64,000 nt of DNA from Litorihabitans aurantiacus (lineage in GTDB: Bacteria > Actinomycetota > Actinomycetes > Actinomycetales > Beutenbergiaceae). Under the pieces are notes generated by a model. It saw only the letters and a program-made list of their open reading frames with translations, did no database searches and was not told the DNA's origin. The stretch is from the NCBI RefSeq assembly GCF_030161595.1, contig NZ_BSUM01000001.1:496001-560000 (forward strand), in the 5' to 3' direction. Below, in pieces: positions 12,105-20,384 of this stretch. Both the position numbers and the translations under genes were made by a program. Each line of letters opens with the position of its first letter. The first letter of the stretch is position 1.

Positions 12105-14672
12105 CTAGGCGCGGTGCGTGACGACGCCGTCGACCACGGTCAGCTCGACGCGGTGGCGCACGGCGCGGCCCGTGAAGGGGGTGTTGGCCGAGCGCGTGTG
12201 CTGCTCGTGCCCCTGCACGACGCCGTCCCCGGGCCCCACGACCGCCCACGTGGCGGGTTCACCCACCGCGACCGGCCGCCCCGCGCGGTCGGCGAGACCG
12301 CCGATGCGCGCGGGGACGACGGACGTCACGCGCGCGACCGCGGGCCAGTCGACCTCGCCCGAGGTGGGGTCGGTGAAGACCTCGGCCACGACGTCGAGGG
12401 CCGTCTCCAGGCCCGTGAGCCCGAACGCGGCCGTGCGCCAGGTGCCCCGCTTGCGCTCCGCCTCGTGCGGCGCGTGGTCGGTCGCGACGACGTCCAGCAG
12501 CCCGGTGCGCAGCGCGTGGCGCAGGTTGCCGGCGTCGTCACCCGAGCGCAGCGGCGGGTTGACCTTGAGCGCGGGGCCGGCCGCCACGGCGTCGGTGTCG
12601 TGCAGCACCAGGTGGTGCGGCGTCACCTCGCCGGTGACCCGGGCGCCGTGGGCCCGGCCGAGCCCGAGGATCGCGGCGCCGAACCCGCTGGAGACGTGGC
12701 ACACGTGCAGGTGTGCGCCCGTGGCACGGGCGACGGCGACGTCGCGCGCGATGATCGCCTCCTCGCCCACGAGAGGCCACCCGGGGGCGTCGACGAGGTG
12801 AGCGACGGCGTCGTTCACGACCCCGCTGCCGGCCAGCGCGGTGCTCTGCGCGTGCTGAGCGAGCACACCGCCGGTGCGGGCCAGGGTCGTCATGGCCTCG
12901 GCGAGCAGCGCGACGTCCTCGAGGCAGCGGCCGTCGTCGGAGAACAGCCGGACCCCCGCCGCCGCCATGGCTGCGAGGTCGGTGAGGCGCTCGCCCGCGA
13001 GCGCGTGCGTCAGCGCACCGACGGGGTGCACGCGTGCCCACACGCCGTCCGCGGCGATCTCGCGCATCCGCCGCACCGCCGCGACCGTGTCGGTGACGGG
13101 CACGGTGTTCGCCATGGCGAAGACGTCGGAGTAACCGCCGGCGGCCGCCGCGCGCGTCCCGCTCGCGATGGTCTCGGCCGCCTCGCCGCCCGGTTCGCGC
13201 AGGTGCGTGTGCAGGTCGACCAGGGCCGGGAGCAGCACCCTCGCGCGCTCGTGCGGGACGCGGCTGGGCGTGACGTCGGCCAGCACCCCGTCGCGCACCG
13301 TCAGGTCCACCACCTCGGGCGAGCCCAGCACCCGGACACCGGGGAGGTGGCGCAGCGGCTCGCCGCCGTCGGCGGGCGTCATCGCGCCCTCCGCGTCGAG
13401 CAGCTGCATGGTGCGCAGCAGCGCGGTGGTACCGGCCGCGAGGTGGGTCCCCGACGTCCACTCCTGCGGCACGTGGCTGAGTCCGCCGCGGCTGGGCACG
13501 AAGATCATCCCCGTCGGCGTCACGCGCGAGATCATCTGGGCGTCGTGGCTCGCGCCGGAGGTCATGGTCACGGCGGGGAGGGCGAGCTCCGCCGCGGCGC
13601 GCGCGACGACGTCGGTGACGGCCCGCGGCAGGAGCACGGGGTCGGCGCTGGCCAGCACCTCGTACTCGACCGCCACCCCTCGCTCGCGGCCGAGACGCTC
13701 GTACTCGGCGAGCAGGTGGTCCAGCACCGCCCGCTGCGCCCGGGCGTCGACCCCGCGCACGTCGAGGGTGAACCGCACCTCGCCGGGGATGGTCGTCATG
13801 GATCCGGGCAGGACCTCCATGCGGCCGACCGTGGCGCGGGTCTCGCCGTCGTTCGCGGCCGCCTCGGTGGCGAGGACGCACGCGGCGGCGGCGGCGAGCG
13901 CGTCCACGCGCAGGTGCATCGGGGTGGCCCCGGTGTGCGAGGCGACGCCGTGGAGCACGACGGCGGCGCGCGAGCTGCCCGAGATTCGGTCGACGACGCC
14001 GATGGTGGCGCCGAGGTCCTCCAGGAGCGGTCCCTGCTCGATGTGGAGCTCCACGAAGGCGTGCCACCGATCGGGCTCCCACCTCGCCTCGTGCGCGCGG
14101 TCGGGGGCGAGTCCGACGTCGGTCATGGCCTGCGCCATGGTGGTGCCGTCGACGTCGTGCCAGCGGTGCAGGTCGGCGGCGTCGGCCACCCCGGCAACAA
14201 CCTTGCTGCCGTTGCAGGCCGACCCGAAGCGCGCCCCCTCCTCGGCCGCGAACGCCACGAACCGCCACGGTCGGCGGCGTGGCAGGTCGTGGGTGACCGC
14301 GAGCCGTGCCACCTCGAGGGCGGCCACCACGCCGTACGTGCCGTCGTAGGCCCCGCCGAGCGGGACCGAGTCGAGGTGGGAGCCGGTGCCGACGGCGGGC
14401 GCGGGGCCGGGGTGCGTGGGATCGAGCTCGGCGATGGTGTTGCCGACGGCGTCCGTCCATGCGCGCAGCCCGAGACCCCGCATCCGGTCCGCGAACAGCG
14501 AGTGCGCCCGGCGCTCGGTGGGGGTGTGGGCGAGCCGCGTGACGCCGTCACCCCCGTCGGTCAGGCGCGCGAAGTCGGCCAGCGCGGTCTCGAGCTCCAC
14601 CGGCCGGGCTTCGAGCGCGCCACCGTCGGTGGTCGTGCCCGGGGTCGACGGGCCGTCGGCGGCTGCCGTCAC
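12105..14672 (-). CDS. Fusion: M20-family amidase (carbamoylase/allantoate-amidohydrolase type) + dihydroorotase-type cyclic amidohydrolase
   Basis: One 855-residue open frame holding two hydrolases. Residues about 20-425 are a zinc M20 amidase of the hydantoinase/carbamoylase family (GSHLDSVPLGGAYDG, AAEEGARFGS, ELHIEQGP, SGASHDAQ, GGLSHVPQEWTS). Residues about 431-855 are a dihydroorotase/allantoinase-like amidohydrolase (DLHTHLREPG, FSDDGR, CHVSS, TPHHL, ATDHAPH). The junction is at Met431, exactly where an independent second protein could start. The pair would open a cyclic imide, hydantoin or dihydropyrimidine ring and then cleave the resulting N-carbamoyl acid. An artefactual fusion was considered: a lost base, the error seen elsewhere here, would not restore a stop at the junction, so the fusion is probably real. 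GTG start overlaps the stop of the upstream phosphoribosyltransferase-like gene. Confidence 0.85.
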   Translation of the reverse strand: MTAAADGPSTPGTTTDGGALEARPVELETALADFARLTDGGDGVTRLAHTPTERRAHSLFADRMRGLGLRAWTDAVGNTIAELDPTHPGPAPAVGTGSHLDSVPLGGAYDGTYGVVAALEVARLAVTHDLPRRRPWRFVAFAAEEGARFGSACNGSKVVAGVADAADLHRWHDVDGTTMAQAMTDVGLAPDRAHEARWEPDRWHAFVELHIEQGPLLEDLGATIGVVDRISGSSRAAVVLHGVASHTGATPMHLRVDALAAAAACVLATEAAANDGETRATVGRMEVLPGSMTTIPGEVRFTLDVRGVDARAQRAVLDHLLAEYERLGRERGVAVEYEVLASADPVLLPRAVTDVVARAAAELALPAVTMTSGASHDAQMISRVTPTGMIFVPSRGGLSHVPQEWTSGTHLAAGTTALLRTMQLLDAEGAMTPADGGEPLRHLPGVRVLGSPEVVDLTVRDGVLADVTPSRVPHERARVLLPALVDLHTHLREPGGEAAETIASGTRAAAAGGYSDVFAMANTVPVTDTVAAVRRMREIAADGVWARVHPVGALTHALAGERLTDLAAMAAAGVRLFSDDGRCLEDVALLAEAMTTLARTGGVLAQHAQSTALAGSGVVNDAVAHLVDAPGWPLVGEEAIIARDVAVARATGAHLHVCHVSSGFGAAILGLGRAHGARVTGEVTPHHLVLHDTDAVAAGPALKVNPPLRSGDDAGNLRHALRTGLLDVVATDHAPHEAERKRGTWRTAAFGLTGLETALDVVAEVFTDPTSGEVDWPAVARVTSVVPARIGGLADRAGRPVAVGEPATWAVVGPGDGVVQGHEQHTRSANTPFTGRAVRHRVELTVVDGVVTHRA

Positions 14673-15127
14673 GCGTCCGCCCCCCGTCCGTGGACGTCGA
14701 GCTCCGTGCTGGGGGAAGGGCGCAAGCGCGCGGCGTGCACGGCCGAGGCGCCGGCCCCGGCGAGCAGGCGTGCGAGCGGCTCGAGGGCCCGGGGGCGGGG
14801 GGTGAACGACGTGGCCACGACGGCGACCACCGCGCCCGCGAGGGGCGGCCCGTCGAGCTCGAGCCGGCCGAGGTCGAGGCTGGCACGGCGCGAGGGGACA
14901 CCCAGCTCGCGCGCCACGACGTGGGCGAGGACCGCGTCGTCGGGGTCGTTCCAGCTCACCACGACGCCGACCGCGTGCGCACGCAGGGTGTCGGCGACCA
15001 AGGTCCCGAGGAGTTCGAGTGCGGCGGGATCGGCTCCCGCGTCGATCTCGCCGTCGGGGGTCGTGAGCAGGGTGAGGAGTCCGTCCGTGGGCGAGGGAAC
15101 GGGCACGGGCGAGGGTGCAGCGGTCAT
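14669..15127 (-). CDS. Phosphoribosyltransferase-like protein, degenerate active site
   Basis: A 152-residue protein whose pattern resembles a type I phosphoribosyltransferase (PyrE-like): a substrate-loop-like GVVVSWNDPDDAVLAHVVA, then RELGVPSRRASLD, then a hydrophobic strand AVVAVVATSFTPRPRALEP in the place of the PRPP loop. The two acidic residues that normally open that loop are absent (VAT instead of VDD), so PRPP-dependent catalysis is doubtful. The ATG is preceded by AGGAGG. It is co-transcribed with the fused M20-dihydroorotase-type gene by a GTGA overlap, which recalls pyrimidine-pathway pairs of pyrC and pyrE. The assignment is from pattern only; it could also be an uncharacterised small protein. 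Confidence 0.5.
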   Translation of the reverse strand: MTAAPSPVPVPSPTDGLLTLLTTPDGEIDAGADPAALELLGTLVADTLRAHAVGVVVSWNDPDDAVLAHVVARELGVPSRRASLDLGRLELDGPPLAGAVVAVVATSFTPRPRALEPLARLLAGAGASAVHAARLRPSPSTELDVHGRGADA

Positions 15128-15151
15128 GGGGCCTCCTGTCGGAAGCCGTGA

Positions 15152-15200
15152 ACGGTACACGCGGATCGCGCCAGGTGGAAGTAGCTTTCGCTCCGCGAAA
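15152..15200 (-). promoter_or_regulatory. Predicted control region of the minus-strand amidohydrolase operon
   Basis: On the minus strand a TACCGT -10-like box lies at 15157-15152. Upstream of it, GGAA-GTAGC-TTTC (15177-15189) matches seven of eight half-site bases of the cluster's GGAA-N5-TTCC motif. Overlapping this is a second palindrome, TTTCG-N5-CGAAA (15186-15200). The site lies in the divergent region shared with the ABC importer operon. Confidence 0.35.
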
Positions 15201-15268
15201 CTAACGTCACGGCTCGATGACGCCGTGTTGCAGGTGTGTGAACAACGCGCGGCGGACCCGCTCCCGCC

Positions 15269-15324
15269 TTGACAGCGGCACCGCGGCGCTTGCACCGTGG
15301 CACCGCCACCCGGAATCACCTTCC
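15269..15324 (+). promoter_or_regulatory. Predicted promoter and operator of the ABC importer operon
   Basis: TTGACA at 15269-15274 with a weak -10 about 17 bp on. At 15312-15324 is GGAA-TCACC-TTCC, a perfect GGAA-N5-TTCC palindrome 43 bp after the start of TTGACA, the same geometry as at the UbiD promoter. It is followed by TTCCG-CTTAA-CGAAA (15320-15334), which echoes the TTTCG-N5-CGAAA site on the other side of the divergent region. Confidence 0.45.
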
Positions 15325-15350
15325 GCTTAACGAAACCCGAGGAGCTCGCT

Positions 15351-16340
15351 GTGCGATCCCACCCCGCCGTCCCCGCACTCGCCGCCGCAGCAGCCGCCGC
15401 GCTCGTCCTGACCGCCTGCGGGTCCTCCGACGGCGGGGGCGGTGACGATGAGGCCGCGGGAGGGAGCTTCAGCATCGCCATCGAGGGGCCGTGGACCGCG
15501 TCCTACGCACCGCTCGCGCTGACGATCGAGGCGATGGAGGCGGACGGGTACGAGGTCGAGCAGGTGCTCTTCGACGCGCCCGAGACGCTCGCCCAGGCCG
15601 TCGCTGCGGGCGAGGTGGACCTCGGATTCACCAGCGCCGGGACCGTCCTGTCGGTGGTCGACGCAGGTGCTCCGGTGAGCGCATTTCTCGGCATCACGCG
15701 TCCTGACTTCGTGATGGTCGCCGTCCCGGAGATCGACTCGTGCGAGGCGACCGATGGTCAGCGCCTCGCGATCCACAGCCGCGAAGGCACCACCGGCAGC
15801 CTGACCGAGATCTGGCTCGACGACGTCTGCCCCGGCACCGAGCCCGAGATGCTCGTGGTCGCCGGGTCGGAGAACCGCATGGCCGGCCTGCTCGCCGACC
15901 AGATCGACGCCTCGCCGCTCGACCTCATGACCTGGACGCAGATCGAGGCGGAGTACCCCGGCCGGTTCGCCCTCGTCGAGGGCTATGGCGACCCGTCCAT
16001 CGTCGCCTCCTACTTCTTCGCGACCGACGCCTACCTCGACAGCGACGCCGAGACCGTCCAGGCGTTCACCGACGCCTACCTCGCCACGCTCGCCGACGTC
16101 GAAGAGGACCCCACGGCCGCGCAGGACAAGGCCGTGGAGCTCATCCCCGAGGTCGACGAGGCGGTCATGCGCGAGGTCATCAGCGCCTGGGCCGAGAACG
16201 ACCTGTGGCCGGGGGCCGAGGGCGTCTCGGACGAGGACGTGCAGGCGACCATCGACCTGTACAGCCGGACGGTCGCGTTCGAGACCATCGAGGGACCGGC
16301 CGACCTGGTCACCACCGAGTTCGTGGACGCCTCGCAGTGA
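15351..16340 (+). CDS. ABC transporter substrate-binding lipoprotein (NMT1/SsuA-like)
   Basis: A 329-residue extracytoplasmic solute-binding lipoprotein: hydrophobic leader ending in lipobox LTAC (Cys23), a Ser/Gly-rich linker, then a two-lobed binding fold of the NMT1/THI5 (TauA/SsuA) class, seen in FDAPETLAQAVAAGEVDLGFTS-like spacing. This class binds small organic anions, pyrimidines, taurine or aromatic acids. The GTG at 15351 has GGAG six bases upstream; the frame extends further up without a ribosome site. It heads an operon of four transporter genes and an M20 hydrolase joined by GTGA overlaps, so it probably captures the substrate degraded by this cluster. Confidence 0.9.
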   Translation: MRSHPAVPALAAAAAAALVLTACGSSDGGGGDDEAAGGSFSIAIEGPWTASYAPLALTIEAMEADGYEVEQVLFDAPETLAQAVAAGEVDLGFTSAGTVLSVVDAGAPVSAFLGITRPDFVMVAVPEIDSCEATDGQRLAIHSREGTTGSLTEIWLDDVCPGTEPEMLVVAGSENRMAGLLADQIDASPLDLMTWTQIEAEYPGRFALVEGYGDPSIVASYFFATDAYLDSDAETVQAFTDAYLATLADVEEDPTAAQDKAVELIPEVDEAVMREVISAWAENDLWPGAEGVSDEDVQATIDLYSRTVAFETIEGPADLVTTEFVDASQ

Positions 16341-17125
16341 CCACGGTGGCACCGCGCCGCGCGCGTCACCCGGTCGCCTCGGCGGCGAGCGGGGCGCGCA
16401 CGGTCGCGCTCCGCCTCGTCGTGGCGGTCGTGCTGCTGTGCGCATGGACCCTGCTGAGCGACGACTCCGCGCGCGTCGAGCTCCCGAGCCCGGTTCGGAC
16501 GTGGTCCTCGCTGGTCGCGCTGACCTCGTCGGGCGAGCTGCCCCGGGCGCTCCTGGAGAGCAACGTCGCGATGGTCCTCGGCTACCTGATCGCCGTCGCG
16601 GTCGGGGTGCCGCTCGGTCTCCTCATGGGGTCCTTCCCCGTCGCCGCCGCCGTCATCCGGCCCTACCTCATGCTGCTGCTGGCTGTTCCGCTGATCGCGC
16701 TGCTCCCGGTGGCCCAGGCCATCTTCGGGCTCGGCCTGGTCACTAGGGTGGTCGTGGTGGTCCTGTTCGCGCTGGTGTTCGTCACGCTCAACACGGAGAC
16801 GGGCATCCGCTCCGTCCCCGGTGCGCTGCGGGAAATGGCGCACAGCTACGGATCCTCGCGGTGGGACACCTTCCGCCACGTGGTCCTGCCCTCCGCGCGC
16901 CCCGACATCGCGGCCGGACTGCGCCTCGGCCTCGGTCGCGCCGTCGTCGGCATGGTCATCGCCGAGCTGTTCCTCGTCACCGCGGGCATCGGCAGCATCA
17001 TCAGCTACTACCGCGGGCGCTTCGACACCGGCGCGGTGCTGGCCATCGTCCTCGTGCTCGTCCTCGAAGGAGTTCTCGTCATGCAGCTCACCCGTCGTCT
17101 CGACAAGCGCCGGGGTGCCCGGTGA
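16337..17125 (+). CDS. ABC transporter permease (SsuC/TauC type)
   Basis: A 262-residue inner-membrane permease of the binding-protein-dependent type, with six or so hydrophobic segments and the typical cytoplasmic EAA-like loop in the second half (EMAHSYGSSRWDTFRHVVLP followed by DIAAGLRLGLGRA), which contacts the ATPase. Its GTG overlaps the stop of the binding protein and its stop overlaps the ATPase start. A second, different permease is encoded two genes later, so the transporter probably uses a heterodimeric pore. Confidence 0.92.
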   Translation: MTTVAPRRARHPVASAASGARTVALRLVVAVVLLCAWTLLSDDSARVELPSPVRTWSSLVALTSSGELPRALLESNVAMVLGYLIAVAVGVPLGLLMGSFPVAAAVIRPYLMLLLAVPLIALLPVAQAIFGLGLVTRVVVVVLFALVFVTLNTETGIRSVPGALREMAHSYGSSRWDTFRHVVLPSARPDIAAGLRLGLGRAVVGMVIAELFLVTAGIGSIISYYRGRFDTGAVLAIVLVLVLEGVLVMQLTRRLDKRRGAR

Positions 17126-17919
17126 CCGCCCGTCGCGCACCCGCCATCGAGCTGGTCGACGTCGTGAAGGACTACACGGTCGACGGCGTCACGACCCGCG
17201 CGCTGGACCGGGTCTCCCTCACCGTCGGCGAGAGCGAGTTCGTCAGCCTCATCGGCCCGTCGGGGTGCGGCAAGACCACGCTCCTGAAGATCATCGACGG
17301 TCTCGTCACCGCCGACTCCGGCGCCGTGCTGGTGCAGGATCGCGAGGTCGCCGGCCCCGGCCCCGAGCGGGCGTTCGTGTTCCAGTCCTTCGCCCTCCTG
17401 CCCTGGCGCACCGTGCGCGAGAACATCGAGTTCGGCCTGCAGGTCAGGCGGGTGCCCGCGGCGCAGCGCCGCGAGGTCTCCGACCGCTACCTCGAGATGG
17501 TGGGGCTCACGGGCTTCGCCGACCGCTATCCCGACCAGCTCTCCGGCGGGATGCAGCAACGCGTGGGCTTGGCGCGCGCGCTCGCCGTCGACCCGCAGAT
17601 CCTCCTGATGGACGAGCCCTTCGGCGCGCTGGACGCGCAAACGCGCCACCTCCTGCAGAGCGACCTCGAGAGCATCTGGGAGGCCGGGAAGAAGTCGGTC
17701 GTCTTCGTCACCCACGACATGGACGAGGCCGTGTTCCTCTCGGACCGCATCGTCATCATGAGCCCGCGGCCCGGCGAGATCCACGAGATCATCGACGTCG
17801 ACCTGCCGCGACCGCGGACCGAGGAGATGCGGCACGACCCCCGCTTCACCGAGCTGTCCTCCTACATCTGGGAGCAGCTGCGGACCATGATCGTGCGTCA
17901 GCCCGTGGACAAGCGGTGA
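17122..17919 (+). CDS. ABC transporter ATP-binding protein (SsuB/TauB type)
   Basis: A 265-residue ATPase of the nitrate/taurine/sulfonate importer group. Walker A GPSGCGKTT (about residues 42-50), Q-loop FVFQSF, ABC signature LSGGMQQRVGLARAL, Walker B ILLMDEPFGALD and the switch His in FVTHDMDEAV are all present in order, so it should be active. It energises uptake through the permeases on either side, to which it is joined by 4-bp overlaps. Confidence 0.95.
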   Translation: MTARRAPAIELVDVVKDYTVDGVTTRALDRVSLTVGESEFVSLIGPSGCGKTTLLKIIDGLVTADSGAVLVQDREVAGPGPERAFVFQSFALLPWRTVRENIEFGLQVRRVPAAQRREVSDRYLEMVGLTGFADRYPDQLSGGMQQRVGLARALAVDPQILLMDEPFGALDAQTRHLLQSDLESIWEAGKKSVVFVTHDMDEAVFLSDRIVIMSPRPGEIHEIIDVDLPRPRTEEMRHDPRFTELSSYIWEQLRTMIVRQPVDKR

Positions 17920-18815
17920 CCGCCCGACCGGCCGTCGGGACCGCCGCCGTCGCGCCGGAGGCGATGGACGCCACCGGTGCCGGCGGGGACGCAGGTACCT
18001 GCGGAGCGGAGGCCGGCCGCGGCGCGCGCACCGCGGCGCCGCGACCCGCCCGCACACGTGCCCCGGTCCGCACCCGGATTCGCCGCTGGCAGGTCCTCAC
18101 CGGTGTCGCGCTGGCCCTCGCGTGGGAGGTTGCCGGACGCGTCTGGGACTTCATCTACCTCCCGCCGCTGAGCGAGGTGCTGACCGCTCTCGTGCAGATG
18201 CTCGTGGACGGGACCATCGTCGACCAGCTCGGTGCCAGCCTCGGAGCGCTCGGCGTCGGTCTCGCCGTCGCCGTGACGGGCGGTGTGCTCATCGGGTGCC
18301 TGATCGGGATGGTGCCGGCCGTTCGCACGGCCCTGGAGGTCTACGTCGACGCCATGATGGCCGCGCCGATGGTCGCCTTCGTACCGCTGTTCATCCTGTT
18401 GTTCGGGCTGGGCTTCGAGACCCGGCTAGTCATCATCGTCGCGTTCGCGATCTTCCCGATCATCACCAACACCGCCACCGGCGTGCGCAACGCCGACGCC
18501 CGCATCGTGGAGATGGCGCGCTCGTTCGGCGCGCCGCGGCGCGACATGGTGCTGCGCATCCAGCTACCGATGGCACTGCCCCAGGTCACCGCCGGGCTGC
18601 GCCTGGGCGTCTCGCGCGGAGTCGACGGTCTGATCACCGGCGAGGTCATCATCGCCGCGGTCGGCATCGGCGGCCTCGTCTCGCGCTACGGCAGCGGTTT
18701 TACGATGGACCGTCTCTACGCCGTCGTGATCCTCATCGCGGCGCTCGCGCTCGGCGCGGTCAAGCTCACGGAGATCCTCTCGCGCGTGCTGTTCGGCCGC
18801 CGGGCCACGGCGTGA
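17916..18815 (+). CDS. ABC transporter permease (SsuC/TauC type), second subunit
   Basis: A 299-residue permease. The first 50 residues are Ala/Gly/Arg-rich and cytoplasmic; hydrophobic segments follow from about residue 55, with the EAA-like loop EMARSFGAPRRDMVLRIQLP near residue 200 and the downstream QVTAGLRLGVSRG typical of this permease class. GTG start overlaps the ATPase stop (GTGA). An internal start nearer the first membrane segment is possible because the N-terminal extension is unusual. Confidence 0.9.
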   Translation: MTARPAVGTAAVAPEAMDATGAGGDAGTCGAEAGRGARTAAPRPARTRAPVRTRIRRWQVLTGVALALAWEVAGRVWDFIYLPPLSEVLTALVQMLVDGTIVDQLGASLGALGVGLAVAVTGGVLIGCLIGMVPAVRTALEVYVDAMMAAPMVAFVPLFILLFGLGFETRLVIIVAFAIFPIITNTATGVRNADARIVEMARSFGAPRRDMVLRIQLPMALPQVTAGLRLGVSRGVDGLITGEVIIAAVGIGGLVSRYGSGFTMDRLYAVVILIAALALGAVKLTEILSRVLFGRRATA

Positions 18816-20317
18816 GCACGTCCCTCGCGGACGAGCTGGCGGCGACCGCCCCGCTGTCGGTGTCGGCGGCGGGCCGGACGGCGCTGGCGGACCTTGCGGC
18901 GCAGGACGCCGCGGTGCGTCGCATGACGCGGCGGATCTGGGAGCTCGCCGAACCCGGCCTCACGGAGGTGGCCTCGGCTCGGGTGCTCACCGACCACCTG
19001 CGGGCGGCCGGGTTCGACGTCGAGACGGGTGTGGCAGGTTTCCCGAGCGCGTTCGTGGCCACGTGGGGAAGCGCCGGCCCCGAGATCGGGTTCTCGTGCG
19101 AGTACGACGCGACGCCGGGTGAGACGCAGGACCACCTGCCCCACCCGGCCGCCCGTCCCGGGAGGCGCGCGGGATTCACCGACCTGCACAACGGCATCGG
19201 CACCGCCTCGGCGGCCGCCGCCGTCGCTCTCGCCCGCACGCTCGAGCGCCACGGCCTGCCCGGTCGGATCCGGGTGCTCGGGACGCCGGCCGAGAAGCTC
19301 TGCGTCGGCAAGCCCTTCCTCGCGCGCGACGGTCACCTCGACGGTCCCGACGCGTACGTGGCCTGGCACCCCCGGGCCTACACGACGGTCGAGCTCGACG
19401 ACGGCCCGGGCATCCAGACCGGAACCGTCCTGACCTTCGCCGGGCGGACGGCCTACTCCGCCCGCCCGTGGGACGGGGCCAGCGCACTCGACGCGCTCGT
19501 CCTGACCGACGTGCTGCTGCGCTACCTGCGAGACACGATCCCGGCGGCGCTGCGCGCTTCGGTGTCGCGGGTGGTGACCGACGGAGGACTCCACCCCACG
19601 TCGGTCCCGGGCAGCTCCCAGGCCTGGTTCATCGAGCGGGCCACCACGCTGGAGGGCCTCGACGTCGTCCACGACCGCCTGCTGCGCGCCGCGCGCGGAG
19701 CTGCGACCGCGCTCGACGTCGAGGTGACGGAGCAGCGCGTCTCCGGCACTCGGCCCTGGCTACCGAACCACACGATGGCGGCGGCGGGCTGGCGCGGGCT
19801 GCGGCGGGCGGGCGCCCCGCGGTTCGCGGGGGAGGACAAGGAGTTCGGCCGCGCCGTGCTGCGCGAGGTCGGTCGCCCCGCGGTGGCCGACCCGTTCGAC
19901 GAGGAGCTGACGCCGCCCGCGAACCGCGCCGGTCGCGACTTTGCCGGTGGCGCCGACGACGTGACGGAGTACTGCTGGCACGCTCCCACCGTGCGGCTGT
20001 ACGTGGCCCACGGCCTCGCCGGTCCGCACCTGCCGAACTGGGCGCGGAGCGCGTTCACGGGCGGCGGGTCGGCCCACACGACGGTGGCGACGGCGGCCCG
20101 GGCGATGGCCCTGACGGCGCTGGACCTCCTCGAGGACCCGGCGGTCCTCACCGCGGCGGCGAGTGAGCGCGCCGAGCGGGTCGCGATCGCCGGCGCCGTC
20201 GCCCCGCGCATCCCGGCGGGTGCGCCGACCCCGGTGGCCGCGGTCGGGATGCCGCCGTTCGTGACCGCGCACCTGCTGGCGGGTTCGGGTCTCGACGTCG
20301 CGGCCGTCACGGGCTGA
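18812..20317 (+). CDS. M20-family amidohydrolase (AbgB-like)
   Basis: A 501-residue member of the M20 peptidase family, similar in layout to p-aminobenzoyl-glutamate hydrolase subunit B: IWELAEPGLTE and FPSAFVATWGS near the N-terminus, CEYDATPGETQ, the metal-region HNGIGTASA, and a dimerisation insert. The usual catalytic/metal Glu-Glu pair reads Glu-Lys here (GTPAEKLCVGKP), which I recall as typical of a subset of this family with unknown substrates. It probably cleaves an amide bond of an imported or intermediate compound. Last gene of the importer operon (GTGA overlap with the second permease) and followed by a bidirectional hairpin. Confidence 0.88.
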   Translation: MSTSLADELAATAPLSVSAAGRTALADLAAQDAAVRRMTRRIWELAEPGLTEVASARVLTDHLRAAGFDVETGVAGFPSAFVATWGSAGPEIGFSCEYDATPGETQDHLPHPAARPGRRAGFTDLHNGIGTASAAAAVALARTLERHGLPGRIRVLGTPAEKLCVGKPFLARDGHLDGPDAYVAWHPRAYTTVELDDGPGIQTGTVLTFAGRTAYSARPWDGASALDALVLTDVLLRYLRDTIPAALRASVSRVVTDGGLHPTSVPGSSQAWFIERATTLEGLDVVHDRLLRAARGAATALDVEVTEQRVSGTRPWLPNHTMAAAGWRGLRRAGAPRFAGEDKEFGRAVLREVGRPAVADPFDEELTPPANRAGRDFAGGADDVTEYCWHAPTVRLYVAHGLAGPHLPNWARSAFTGGGSAHTTVATAARAMALTALDLLEDPAVLTAAASERAERVAIAGAVAPRIPAGAPTPVAAVGMPPFVTAHLLAGSGLDVAAVTG

Positions 20318-20328
20318 CGGGCCCGCGG

Positions 20329-20372
20329 CGACGCGCGCCGAGGTGTCGCGACCGGTGCCTCGGCACGCGTCG
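20329..20372. terminator. Bidirectional hairpin between M20 hydrolase and ubiX genes
   Basis: Inverted repeat with two blocks, CGACGCG/CGCGTCG outside and CCGAGG/CCTCGG inside, around a 14-base loop, placed between the convergent stops at 20317 and 20385. Confidence 0.65.
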
Positions 20373-20384
20373 TCGGGGGTCGCC

